From positions 1 to 53,219 of the forward strand of contig NZ_PQSR01000051.1 in NCBI RefSeq assembly GCF_002920635.1: 53,219 nucleotides of DNA, in the 5' to 3' direction. Below the pieces are notes generated by a model that saw nothing but the letters and a program-made list of their open reading frames with translations, was not told the origin of the DNA and did no database searches. The stretch's first letter is position 1. Each line of letters starts with the position of its first letter. A program made the translations under genes and the position numbers. The DNA is from Streptomyces sp. Ru72 (GTDB lineage Bacteria > Actinomycetota > Actinomycetes > Streptomycetales > Streptomycetaceae). Shown here piece by piece: positions 43,755 to 52,528 of the stretch.

Positions 43755-44597
43755 ATGGAACGGGGTGCCATGGGATTGGCCATGTGCCCGCTGTGCAGCG
43801 ACGACGAGGACATCGAGTTCGTCCGCGCCGTGGATGACGGACGTCGGGTAGTGAAGCACCGGTGCGGCTACGAATGGGAGCACGGAGAACCATCTCCCTC
43901 GAAGAAACGGTCCTACTCCTTCAACGACCTCAAGGCCCGTTTCCCGAAACCCGAAGACGTCGAGCCTGAGTGGCTGGAACGAGCGACCCGGCTCAAGACG
44001 CAGTACCTCGCCACCAAGCCGGGCTTCGACCCCGAGGTGGCGGCCTACTGGGAGAAGTACGAGAAGATCTTCTCTCCCGAGGGTTTGCGGACATGCGCTC
44101 CTAGGCTCCTCAAGGACTTCGCCAACTCCGATGTCGGAGCCCATCCCGGCAACCAGGCCACCTTCAACTCCGCCTGGAACGCCATGGGCGATACCGCGGC
44201 CGCGGAGGCGACCCGCCAGACCACCGAATACCTCCTGTACGGGCCTGACGACGTGCCACTCGAAGACCGGCTGCAGCAGCTGCTGGCCGACGCCAAGCCG
44301 TTCGCCATGACCGGTTTCAAGGAGGCACTCCTGACGAGGGCTCTCTGCGTGGTGCAGCCCGAACGGTTCCTGACGATCCTCAAGTACACGACACAGGCCT
44401 GTGGGAAGCGCGAGATGGCGCGGATGGTCTACGAACTGGAACTGCCGGCACCCGAGTCGGTCAACTGGACCCTCGGTCGGCTCATCCTGTGGAGCAACGA
44501 CCTTCTGCACGCCCTCGTCGGCGAAGGCTTCGCCAACCAGCAGCACTCCGCCGCGTTCCTGTGGTGGGCCAAGGACCAGCTCGGACGGTTGCCGTAG
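43755..44597 (+). CDS. conserved hypothetical protein with N-terminal zinc-ribbon
   Basis: 280 residues. The N-terminus MCPLCSDDEDIEFVRAVDDG then VVKHRCGYEWEHGE resembles a short zinc ribbon. The rest is mixed alpha: TFNSAWNAMGDTAAAEATRQ, LTRALCVVQPERFLTILKYT and WTLGRLILWSNDLLHALVGE. The later part recalls the N-terminal helical regions of McrB-type restriction proteins, but no AAA+ motor is present, so this is only a suggestion. Start ATG 43755 or 43770; neither has a strong ribosome site. It stands alone between decayed regions yet is intact. Confidence 0.6.
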   Translation: MERGAMGLAMCPLCSDDEDIEFVRAVDDGRRVVKHRCGYEWEHGEPSPSKKRSYSFNDLKARFPKPEDVEPEWLERATRLKTQYLATKPGFDPEVAAYWEKYEKIFSPEGLRTCAPRLLKDFANSDVGAHPGNQATFNSAWNAMGDTAAAEATRQTTEYLLYGPDDVPLEDRLQQLLADAKPFAMTGFKEALLTRALCVVQPERFLTILKYTTQACGKREMARMVYELELPAPESVNWTLGRLILWSNDLLHALVGEGFANQQHSAAFLWWAKDQLGRLP

Positions 44598-45023
44598 GCG
44601 CCCACTGACGTCACTGAGCCGCTGTCTGATGTAGCCTCCGCCGATCCCGGAGCGGTTCGCGTCACCGCAAGGATCTCTTGTGCAACGAGATCGGCGCGTT
44701 CAGGATCGGCCCTTGTCGACGGCAAGGCTGTCCTTCGAACACCGGTGACACGATGGCCGGCAGACCCGCCCCAGGCGCTGTCGAGCCGGGCACCGAGGTC
44801 AGCGCGCGTGATCGGCCCGTGAGAGAAGCAGGTGCGCTGACGCGGGGCGGAGGTAGTCGGAGTGCGTGCCCTCGATTCGTAAGGGTGAGCTGCGGTGGCA
44901 CGCGCTAGCATCTCCGTTGATGAGCCGGGTGGCGCGGAAGGCGTAACTGCCGGTGATGCAAGGGCACGGTGTGCAGGCGCTCCCAGTTCAGTGCGCTTCG
45001 CTGTGCTGGAGAAGACGTTCGCG
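44598..45023. other. intergenic region, nothing identified
   Basis: About 425 bases between convergent genes. No supported gene or strong hairpin seen. Confidence 0.4.
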
Positions 45024-46273
45024 TCAGGTGCGGGTGACCGTGCCGCACACGTCGGGACGGTTCGGGTCGAGGTTCTTGCTGCGGTCGTAAGGGTCTGTTG
45101 CCGGGCCGGTCGCCGGCGCTCCGCTCGCAGCGTCCGTGGTGAACTGCGGATGGAAGAAGCCGTCGTAGATCTCGCAGGCGCTGTTCGCGATGTCCTCGTC
45201 GTAGCTGATCACACCCAACTTGCCGGGTGTGACCTGGTATTTCGTCGGATCGAGCAGCTGCGTGTCCAGCACGCGACGCACGATGGTCCGTTGCACCTCC
45301 GTGGAACCACGCCCGGCCTGGGCGACGGGATAGACGAAGGTGTAGTCGGCGTGCACCATGACGGAGGCGCGCTCGCCCCGTTTGAAGGTCATACGGCCGC
45401 GGACCTTGACCACATCGCCGACGAGCCGGAGTTCGTGCGGGTCGAACCGGCTGAACATCGTCAGGGGTCGTGGCGCTTGTCCGGCTTGCGCAGCGCGGTG
45501 TCCAGCAGGTCGAGCAGATCGGTCTGGTGCGGGTCGATCACGTCCAGCGCCGCCTGCGGACGCTCGCCGCGCAGGGTGCGGGGATCCACGTTCGCCGCCA
45601 CGAGGAGTTGCTTGGTCTCCTTCAGCGCGAAAGCGACCTGTGCCCTGCTCAGGGTGCCCACCGGGGTTGCATTCGGCAGCACGATGGCGTCGGCTCCGTC
45701 CGCCCACCCCTCGGCGGGCGAGCCCGCGAAGGGCCGCTTCAGCGTCGGCACGCCGGGCTCCCTGGCGGACGGGGCCGTGGTGGGCCGGGTCGTCTCCGGC
45801 GGCAGGGGGGTGGGCACTGAATCCGCGTCGCCGGAAGACGCGAACCGGTCTCCCAGCCCGTCGGGCAGATGGGACAGCGCCCAACCCGGATGGACCGCGA
45901 TGACGGCCACGGCCACCGCGACGACTACACCGACCGCGCTGAGCATCCGGCGTCGCCGCCCAGCCCGCCCGTCCAGCTCACGCCATGCCGAACCGGTCCG
46001 CCAGCCTTCCGGCTGCCATGGCTGACCGGCCGCGCCGGCCCCACCCTTCTTCCGGAACCGCCTCTTGCGCCCGCCCTGCTGAGCCGTGGCCCGCGCGTCC
46101 TGTTCCCGCAGCCGTGCGGTGACCATGCGTGCGCGGGCCGAGGGCTCCTTCGGCGCGGTGGACCGTATCTCACTCTCGTGGTCCCGGAGGAACTTCTCCC
46201 ACATCTCGTCGGGTACCGACGATTCCTCCCCGTCCTTCGCCGGTCTGCCGTCGTCCGGCCCCTTGGTGCCCAT
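45024..46273 (-). pseudogene. single-pass membrane protein of streptomycete type, frameshifted
   Basis: A first frame from ATG 46273 gives a cytoplasmic start (DEMWEKFLRDHESEIRSTAP, SARARMVTARLREQ), one membrane segment (LSAVGVVVAVAVAVIAVHPG) and the outer part LNATPVGTL-like to DKRHDP. The protein clearly continues in the next frame as TMFSRFDPHELRLVGDVVKV, VMVHADYTFVYPVAQAG, IVRRVLDTQLLDPTKYQVTP and ends VCGTVTRT. The break is at a C-run (GGGG at 45464-45467 on the given strand), one base short of the expected phase. The function of this common family is unknown. Confidence 0.75.
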
Positions 46274-46613
46274 GGGCCCCCTCCTTGTCGTTCACCGTTC
46301 CTCGCCTGCGCGCGTGCCTGACCAGGGCGTAACGCCTGCAGGCTGTGGCGATCAGCGGTAGCAGGCGCACATCCAAGCAGAGGCCACCGACACCGGGGGA
46401 CAGGGGGTGCCGTTCTGCGGGCGTCGGTCAGGGCGTATGGACACTGCTCGTCGCTTCCAGCTCACGGCCCGGAAGCACCAGAAGTGACGCCCATGGTGTC
46501 GACGATCACGCAATTCCCCGGCTGTAGTGGGTCGAGGGTCACGTAATTCCCCACCCTCACGGTCACGAGTCCCCACGGGCACGGCGGTCGCAGGGAGTTG
46601 AGAGACTCCAGCT
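46274..46613. other. intergenic region with IS21-like terminal repeats
   Basis: About 340 bases between divergent genes. It contains three related units at 46506-46519, 46539-46552 and 46563-46574 (listed separately). No gene supported. Confidence 0.45.
46506..46574. repeat. three direct repeats resembling an IS21-type end
   Basis: TCACGCAATTCCCC (46506), TCACGTAATTCCCC (46539) and TCACGAGTCCCC (46563). Multiple short terminal repeats are known at the ends of IS21-family elements. The istA-like fragment begins about 700 bases further right, with another gene between, so this may be the end of a second, lost element. Confidence 0.55.
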
Positions 46614-47102
46614 ATGGGATCTTGGGGAACCTCGGGGCCGGCGCTGTTGTCTCTGGCCGGTGTCGCACTCGGCGCCGGCGGGTCGCTCTTTGGTCAGTAC
46701 CTCGTATCGCGAGCGAGTACCCGGCAGCTCGAAGTGCAGGAAGCAGCCGCGCACCGCGCGGAGCTCAAGAACGCGGTCCTGAAGTTCCTCAGGCTTGCAT
46801 CGCAGGTGGAGAAGGCAGCGTTCGTGCGCTCGAGCAGTGCCGACAACTCAGCCGATCCCGTGCTCGATCAGCTTGTCGATGACTTGTGGCTCGCGCATGC
46901 GGAGATCGATCTGGCGGCCAGAAGCGAGCCCCTGCGGGGCGCCGCCTATCGCTACGCGTTCATTCTTGCGCTGGCGGTCCGGGGCGAGATAACCGACGCG
47001 TTCGCGCTGCGCACGCCGCAAGCGCAGTTCTTCGACGCCGCATATGACGACATGTGGCCCGGACAGCGGCGGACGGCCGGGGAGTCCGCATCACCTCGGT
47101 GA
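46614..47102 (+). CDS. hypothetical protein with N-terminal membrane segment
   Basis: 162 residues. A single hydrophobic N-terminal segment (ALLSLAGVALGAGGSLFGQY) is followed by a helical domain: RASTRQLEVQEAAAHRAELK, LKFLRLASQVEKAAF and YRYAFILALAVRGEITDAFA. Such small anchored helical proteins are common in Streptomyces and of unknown role. ATG 46614 has AGGGAGTTGAGAG upstream. The last residues (RRTAGESASPR) may be altered by the IS21-type element that follows at once. Confidence 0.6.
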   Translation: MGSWGTSGPALLSLAGVALGAGGSLFGQYLVSRASTRQLEVQEAAAHRAELKNAVLKFLRLASQVEKAAFVRSSSADNSADPVLDQLVDDLWLAHAEIDLAARSEPLRGAAYRYAFILALAVRGEITDAFALRTPQAQFFDAAYDDMWPGQRRTAGESASPR

Positions 47103-47269
47103 GGTGGAAGGTTTCCCCATCTTGGGCGGTTTGAGCGTCATGTGATTCTTCAATCCGATTCCTCCCGTTTGGACATGGGTAGCGCGGAGTCCGGGATCGA
47201 GGGACCTGGTCGTCGCGGAGCTGCTCATGTTCCTCGCCCCGTGGTTCGGAAGGCCGATGGGCAGCCCGG

Positions 47270-47918
47270 ATGGCGAGGAGAGCATTCGTCGTGGTCGACA
47301 TCACCGAGATCTATATCCACTGGTACGCGGGCCGCTCGAAGAGTGCGCTGGCCGCGTCGCTGGGGCTGGACCGCAAGACGATCAGGAAGTACCTGGCCCC
47401 GGCGGAGGCGTCTGGGATCACCCCGGGCGGCCCGCCGATGACCGAGGCCGACTGGTCGAAACTGATCAAGGAATGGTTCCCGGGGCTGGCCGACAGACGG
47501 CTGCGGCAGATGACCTGGCCGGAGATCGACAAGCACCGCGACTACATCAAGAGCCTGCTGGGGACGGTGACCGTCTCGACCATCCACCAGCGGCTGCGCG
47601 ACGAGCACAAGCTCCAGGTATCGATCTCCTCCTTCCGCCGCTGGGGCCATGCCACGTTGCCGGACGAGGCGGCAAGGTCGCAGGTCACGGTGTTGCGTGA
47701 CGAGGTCGAGCCCGGTTCGGAGGCTCAGATCGACTACGGCTTCCTGGGGCAGTGGATCAACCCGCGCACGGGCCGGCGGCACCGGGTCTGGGCGTTCGTG
47801 ATGGTGCTGCCCTGCTCGCGGCACATGTTCGTGCGTCCGGTGCTGCATTTGGACCAGCAGGCGTGGACGGAAGCGCACGTTGCGGCCTTCCGCTATTTCG
47901 GCGGTGTCCCGAACGAAG
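47270..47918 (+). pseudogene. istA: IS21-family transposase (IstA), C-terminally truncated
   Basis: The N-terminal helix-turn-helix (EIYIHWYAGRSKSALAASLG, LDRKTIRKYL) and the start of the rve core (GSEAQIDYGFLGQWINPRTG, FVMVLPCSRHMFVRPVLHLD, AHVAAFRYFGGVPNE) identify IstA. The first catalytic Asp is in QIDYG. The frame stops matching after GGVPNE, where an opposing IS5-type fragment begins. The rest of IstA and the IstB ATPase are missing. Start ATG 47270 or GTG 47291. Confidence 0.85.
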
Positions 47919-48310
47919 CCGGAGGCGTCCTTCGGAAGGCTGACCGGCTTGATAGTCAGGTTGAGGTGCTGCTTCGCCCACTCGACGAGCTTCCCGGCGT
48001 AAGCGGAGTCGGCCCACACGACCGTGATCTTGGGGTGCATCAGGCGCAGGCGGAAGAGGACTTCCTTCGCGGCCGCAGCGTCGTGCAGGTCAGCGGGGTC
48101 ACCATGACCATCAGGGGCAGTCCGCGGATGTCAACAACAGGTGGCGCTTGCGGCCGTTGATCTTCTCGCCCGCGTCGTAGCCGCGGTTGGCCTTGGAGGC
48201 GGTCTCAGCGGCTTTCACGCTCTGAGAGTCGATCACGGTGGCCACCGCGCGGGGGCCTTTGCCCATGTCGCGACGGATCCGCCCGGCGAGCTGGTCACGG
48301 ACCCGGCGAG
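47918..48310 (-). pseudogene. IS5-type (DDE_Tnp_1) transposase, internal fragment with frameshift
   Basis: Reverse strand: RDQLAGRIRRDMGKGPRAVA, TVIDSQSVKAAETASKANRG, YDAGEKINGRKRHLL, then a shift, then ADSAYAGKLVEWAKQHLNLT and VSLPKDASGF. This is the middle of a streptomycete IS5-family transposase with first Asp in VIDSQ and second in ADSAY. Both ends are missing and the centre is frameshifted (near 48130). Confidence 0.75.
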
Positions 48311-48319
48311 GGCCTCCGC

Positions 48320-48853
48320 GAGATCATTTTCCGTGCCCGACCCACTGCCCGCGCGGTGCGCTACGAGCTGTTCACCGCGCTCGACCTGGCCGGTGAACCA
48401 CCGCACCACCCCAGCGCATTCGACCGCCTGCTGAAGACCGTCCTCGCCGAACGCCCCCGCACCTTCCTCGTCGACGCGGCCCAGTGGCCCAACGCCACCC
48501 CGACGCAGGTCGAGTTCGCGCGCCACTGGAGGGACATGTCGAAGCCGGTGTTCTCCTCGACGATCGACAAGGTCGGCTGGAACATCCGCCTGGTCACCGG
48601 CGACGCGGTCGCCGAGATCCCCCGGCTCAAGGCCGAGGACCGTGGCCCGATGGGCATCGGCGGCGCGACGCTCGCCAGGGCGGCCATGCGGTCTGCGCTG
48701 ATCGACGAGTACGTGCTGGCCACCGCGCCGGTCCTGATGGGCGGCGGCACGCCGTTCTTCACCGCGTTGGACAGCTGGGTGAACCTGAAAGTGGTGGAGA
48801 CGCGGACGCTTCCCTGCGGCGTGATCCTGACCAGGTACGAGACGAGGCGCTGA
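48320..48853 (+). pseudogene. RibD/DHFR-like reductase domain, N-terminus lost
   Basis: About 175 residues from EIIFRARPTARAV to the stop. DAAQWPNATPTQVEFARHWR, KPVFSSTIDKVGWNIRLVTG, PMGIGGATLARAAMRSALID and LATAPVLMGGGTPFFTALDS match the C-terminal two thirds of dihydrofolate-reductase-like (RibD C-terminal) proteins. The family start (LDGV-type segment) is absent because the IS5 fragment abuts. An internal ATG at 48356 could still give a protein, but it would lack the first strands of the NADPH fold. Confidence 0.65.
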
Positions 48854-48989
48854 GCGCCCGTCCCGCGACTCGACCGCCCGCCGGGTCCACGCGAACGTGA
48901 ACGCCACCACTGTGGTGGACAGCCAGCAGTGCGCTCAGCGCCGCTTCCCGGTCTGTCTCGCCCCTTGCCGAGTTCGGGAGGCCGCCAGA

Positions 48990-49310
48990 CAGCAGCGGCG
49001 CTCATCCGGTCGTCGGGTAGCCGATCTGGGCTGTCCTTGACCAGATCACCGAGTGTCACTTCCGGGTTCAACGCCGAGACGATCTCCTGAGTCAGCGGCG
49101 TGAGATCAAAAACCGCTTGCACCGCGGCCAGGTCAAGCGTGACCTCGTAGACCTCCTCGGCGAACTCCTGGTAGGCCTCGGCACTGCCCGCGATGAGCAC
49201 ATCGAACCGCCACTCAGCACCGTCGGCGTCGTCCGTGTCCTCGTCCGGCACGTGTACTTCGCCGCACCTCCACTGGCTGTGTCCATACTCTCGCGCCAGA
49301 AGCAGGCGGT
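48990..49310 (-). pseudogene. unidentified protein fragment
   Basis: The reverse strand reads EYGHSQWRCGEVHVPDEDTD, FDVLIAGSAEAYQEFAEEVY, EVTLDLAAVQAVFDLTPLTQ and IVSALNPEVTLGDLV. Its acidic, amphipathic composition differs from the Arg/Pro-rich wrong-frame reads around it, so it was probably a gene. No family recognised and no start or ribosome site seen. Confidence 0.35.
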
Positions 49311-49394
49311 CGCTCGGGGCAGTCCGTTGTGGTCGGCGAAGGCGGGCCCGTCCAGATAGGGACGGAAGACGCCCGGTACCGAGTCGAAGAGCCC

Positions 49395-49889
49395 AGGCCA
49401 GGGCGCCGGAGGCGGTGGAGACGGTCTGGCCTCGCACCATCGTGCAGACCTGCGTGGTCCACCTGCTGCGGAATTCCTTCAGTTATGCGGCCCGCCAGGA
49501 CTGGGACAAGATCGCCAGGCTCCTCAAGCGCGTCTACACCGCTCCGACCGAGGAGGCAGCCCTGAACCGGTTCGCGGAGTTCGCCGATGCCTGGGGCAGG
49601 AAGGAACGCGGGGGAGGAGTTCACTCCGTTCCTGCGGTTCGACACCGAGATCCGCCGGATCATCTGCACCACCAACGCGATCGAGTCGGTCAACGCGCGG
49701 GTCCGGCGAGCGGTCAAGGCCCGCGGGCACTTCCCGAACGAGCAGGCCGCCCTGAAGTGCGTCTTCATGGCGATCACGTCCCTCGATCCCACCGGCAAGG
49801 GCCAGGCCCGCTGGACCATGCGCTGGAAGACCGCGTTGAACGCCTTCGACGTCACCTTCGACGGCCGACTTTCAGCGGCCCGTCAGTAA
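49395..49889 (+). pseudogene. IS256-family (mutator) transposase, C-terminal part with deletion
   Basis: ETVWPRTIVQTCVVHLLRNS, YAARQDWDKIARLLKRVYTA and ALNRFAEFADAWG in one frame, then FDTEIRRIICTTNAIESVNA, RVRRAVKARGHFPNEQAALK and LNAFDVTFDGRLSAARQ in another. These are the C-terminal hallmarks of streptomycete IS256 transposases (catalytic Glu in TNAIESVNA). A short block between them is missing, causing the shift near 49600. The sequence AGTTACACCGCTCGTTTGAC after the stop fits the right inverted end. Confidence 0.8.
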
Positions 49890-50006
49890 CCATCAACTAC
49901 CCCAGTTACACCGCTCGTTTGACAGACCCGGACTGGCTCCACTCTGTACGCCACTTCCTCGGCCATCCTCTGGTCCAAATGAGCTACTCGATGTTCCCGC
50001 TCTGTG

Positions 50007-50417
50007 TCAGAGGTCTTCGTCGTCGACGGGTTCAGGTTCACGGACGTAGGCCAGGTCGAGGACGTAGCGTTCGGTGACGGGGCAGTTGTTCCAGGCTTCG
50101 GTGAGCCGGCCGTCGGGGGAGTCGTCGGGGAGTCGGGCGAGGGTGGTGTCGTAGTAGTCGGCGGCGGCTTGGCAGTTGGTCCACCACGCGTGGCCTTCGT
50201 AGACGCCGGGGCGGGGCAGGGTGATCTCGTCGGCGGGGCCGCGGTCGAGTTGGCCGATGATGAGGATGCCGGTCTCGGATTCGAGACCGATGGTCGTGTG
50301 GCCTTCGGCGCCGGCGGGCGGGGTGGGCGGGGTGTCCCAGATGCGGATGGTGATCTGGACGGAGATGTCGGGTTGGAGGCTGAGGAGGTACAGGTGGTAG
50401 CCGTTGCCGGCGACCAT
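50007..50417 (-). CDS. hypothetical acidic protein, unknown
   Basis: 136 residues: MVAGNGYHLYLLSLQPDISV, IGLESETGILIIGQLDRGPA, PGVYEGHAWWTNCQAAADYY and LDLAYVREPEPVDDEDL. No signal peptide or membrane segment; acidic tail. It reads as a complete small domain. Its size, acidity and place near toxin debris would fit an immunity-type protein, but that is only a guess. ATG 50417 has AGAGGTAAC upstream, an indifferent ribosome site. Confidence 0.6.
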   Translation of the reverse strand: MVAGNGYHLYLLSLQPDISVQITIRIWDTPPTPPAGAEGHTTIGLESETGILIIGQLDRGPADEITLPRPGVYEGHAWWTNCQAAADYYDTTLARLPDDSPDGRLTEAWNNCPVTERYVLDLAYVREPEPVDDEDL

Positions 50418-50637
50418 CTGTTACCTCTGCGGCGTCCAGGGCGGCTTCGTCGCCAAGGTAGGCGTCCGCACCGTAGACCTCCAGCACGCGGCGTCCGGGA
50501 GTGGCAGTGACGTTGTGCTCGGCGGTGTTGTTGAAGGCTGCCTGCAGGCTGGCGTAGGTCTTGCCGGGATGGCCCAGCGCGGTGAACTCGTACTGCTGCT
50601 GGGAGGAGACGTTGCCGGCCGAGTCGACGGCATACAA
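50418..50637 (-). pseudogene. fragment of a secreted multi-domain protein cut by IS copy B
   Basis: From the IS border the frame reads YAVDSAGNVSSQQQYEFTAL, typical of the end of an Ig-like or fibronectin-type domain. It then gives PGKTYASLQAAFNNTAEHNV and LEVYGADAYLGDEAALDAAE. The gene start lies on the other side of the IS or is lost. Family not identified. Confidence 0.45.
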
Positions 50638-51522
50638 CGGCTAACACAATGACTTGAGTTGTCGGTGGGTGATCAGGCAGCAGGCGAGTTTGAGGAACGC
50701 TTCGTGGATGTCTGCTCGTCGTTCCCAGCGCACGCGCAGCCGGCGGAAGCCGTGCAGCCAGGCAAAGGTCCGCTCGACCACCCACCGGTAGACGCCCAGG
50801 CCGGAGCCGTGCTCGGTGCCGCGCCGTGCGATGGCGGGCACCACGCCCCGGGCGCGGACCTCCTTGCGGTAACGGTCGTGGTCGTAGCCGCGGTCCGCGT
50901 AGAGGGTGACCGCTCTGCGGCGGGGCCGGCCGACGCGGCCGCGGACGGGCGGGACGGCGTCGAGCAGGGGCAGGAGCTGGGTGACGTCGTTGCGGTTGCC
51001 GCCGGTGAGGATGACGGCGAGTGGAGTGCCGTGTCCGTCGGTGATCAGGTGGTGCTTGGAGCCGGCCCGGCCCCGGTCGACCGGCGACGGGCCCGTGTGG
51101 CTCCCCCTTTTAGCGCCCTGACGTGGGAGGAGTCGACCACGCAGCGGGACCAGTCCAGCTTCCGTTCCGCGTTCAGTTCGGCGAGCAGGACCTCGTGCAA
51201 CCGCTGCCAGACCCCGGCCTCGTTCCAGTCCCTCAGTCGGCGCCAGCACGTCATCCCCGAACCGAACCCCAGCTCCTTCGGTAGGTACTCCCACTGGATG
51301 TCCGTGTGCAGCACGTACAGGATCCCGCACAGCACCTGCCGATCCGGCAACGGCTTCCGGCCCGGATACCGGAACCTGCGCTCCCGCCTCGGCAGCAGCG
51401 GCTCGATCCGAGCCCACAGCTCATCCGACACGATCCACGGTGATGCCCCCACGCATCCGACAACGCTCAACTCGCCATCCAGACACGGACACCACTGCTC
51501 GACCACCTCATTGTGTTAGCCG
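50638..51522 (-). mobile_element. 885-bp IS5-family insertion sequence, copy B (reverse)
   Basis: Same element as at 37629-38513, inverted. Ends are CGGCTAACACAATGA (50638-50652) and its complement (51508-51522). It interrupts a LysR-type gene on its right. The left neighbour is unrelated, so a simple insertion with target duplication is not seen. Confidence 0.9.
50641..51506 (-). CDS. IS5-family transposase of copy B, two frames joined by -1 frameshift
   Basis: Starts MVEQWCPCLDGELSVVGCVG at 51506, shifts at an AAAAGGGGG site (about 51105-51113), and ends with the same HRQLKSLC as copy A. It differs from copy A by scattered substitutions (for example WCPC for WCAC, HTGPSPV for RTGPSPV), so the two copies did not arise by a very recent duplication. 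All DDE motifs are kept. Confidence 0.85.
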
Positions 51523-51864
51523 CAGTAAGGAGCCGATCACGATCCGGCCGGTGACAGCCCGCTTCTGCGCGACGGCAGCTTGGTGCAACCGGTCTGCTGC
51601 CTCCACTACGCCCCGGGCCTCAGGCAGCAGTGCTTGTCCTGCCCTGGTGAGGCCTGCCGTGCGTGTACTGCGATCGACCAGTGTCAGGCCCAGACGGCGC
51701 TCCAGGGCACGGATCTGCTGCGAGAACGCCGGCTGCGTCATGAACGCCCGCTGGGCCGCCCGTCCGAAGTGCAGCTCTTCGGCGAGCAGTAGGAAGAGTC
51801 GCAGCTGATGCGTGCTCGGATCTCCCCGTAAGTGTGCCTCTCGGCCATCCCCCGACTGTGTCAT
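51523..51864 (-). pseudogene. LysR-family regulator, truncated by IS copy B
   Basis: The N-terminal helix-turn-helix is intact: LRLFLLLAEELHFGRAAQRA, FMTQPAFSQQIRALERRLGL and VDRSTRTAGLTRAGQALLPE. It runs to GRIVIGSLL, the first strand of the effector domain, and there enters the IS, whose end adds RLTQ and a stop. The remaining two thirds are not found in the window. Start ATG 51864 is likely; GTG 51888 is in frame. It cannot bind an effector, but the DNA-binding part could in principle be made. Confidence 0.85.
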
Positions 51865-51902
51865 ACAGGAAACCGTATCAATGGCCACAGGAGACGTATC
51901 AA
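51865..51902. promoter_or_regulatory. tandem direct repeat at the start of the LysR gene
   Basis: ACAGGAAACCGTATCAA (51865-51881) and ACAGGAGACGTATCAA (51887-51902) are repeated with a 22-base period, two helical turns. The position fits an autoregulatory LysR-type binding site that also faces the ricin-type gene to the right. Confidence 0.45.
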
Positions 51903-52012
51903 GACGCCCTTTACCTGGCTATTCCCTTGCGGGCAGTCTGACTGCTGGGAACGCGGAGCCGTCTTTCCACGGCTCCGGAGAGAGACGGGGACGTACATGA
52001 ACAGGGGGACAC

Positions 52013-52429
52013 ATGGCATTACGAAAGATGAACGCAGCCTTACTTGCTGCCTTGACGCTCGCGGCAGGGGAGCTCAGCGCTTCCAATAGCCCGGCGGCCG
52101 CTAGTGATTCAGCACTGTCCATTTCGCCGCCCAGTGGCCGGTACCGCATCCACTCGTATTACAACGGCAAGTGTCTGGATGCTGATCTCAACACGATCGG
52201 CAGCAACGGGACCAAGGTCCAGCTCTGGGACTGCCTGAGCATCGACTACGGGAACCAGGCATGGTATGTGGACACGATCGGCAACGGCTTCTACAAGATC
52301 TACAGTGCGTACAAACCTAGCTGCCTAGATGCTGATCTCAACACGATCGGCACCAACGGGACCAAGGTCCAGCTCTGGGACTGGATCGCTGGAGCCGAGA
52401 ACCAGGAGTGGTACCTAGAGCCGTACTGA
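52013..52429 (+). CDS. small secreted ricin-B-type lectin-like protein
   Basis: 138 residues. Signal-like start (MNAALLAALTLAAGELSASN, cleavage near AAA-SD), then a single RICIN domain in two repeats. Each has the CLDADLNTIG-x-NGTKVQLWD unit, and the second closes with NQEWYLEPY. The Q-x-W and carbohydrate-binding Asp positions are kept. The full three-repeat trefoil is not present, so it may dimerise or be a shortened form. ATG 52013 follows AGGGGG. It lies divergently from the truncated LysR gene. Its likely role is binding sugars outside the cell. Confidence 0.8.
   Translation: MALRKMNAALLAALTLAAGELSASNSPAAASDSALSISPPSGRYRIHSYYNGKCLDADLNTIGSNGTKVQLWDCLSIDYGNQAWYVDTIGNGFYKIYSAYKPSCLDADLNTIGTNGTKVQLWDWIAGAENQEWYLEPY
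52178..52384. repeat. near-identical DNA repeat inside the ricin-type gene
   Basis: About 55 bases (ATGCTGATCTCAACACGATC and on) occur at about 52179 and again at about 52329 with only one or two differences. Synonymous sites match too, so the copies were homogenised recently. Confidence 0.75.
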
Positions 52430-52528
52430 GCCAAGTTTGTTCCGGTCTGGTCAGCCCCGCCGACCTGCACGACGCGCCGCGGCGAAGGTAGTCCTCAACC
52501 GGCCCGCTCCACTGCATCGACCGCACCC

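Noticed and set aside
43341..44546. Reverse frame of about 400 codons opposite the zinc-ribbon protein
   Set aside because: The forward frame has better composition and a CxxC start. The reverse frame lacks a ribosome site and any motif, though its far end looks slightly protein-like.
50638..51522. Composite transposon formed with copy A
   Set aside because: Inverted copies could mobilise the 12-kb segment, but flanks lack a target duplication and the content is debris, so there is no evidence of transfer as a unit.
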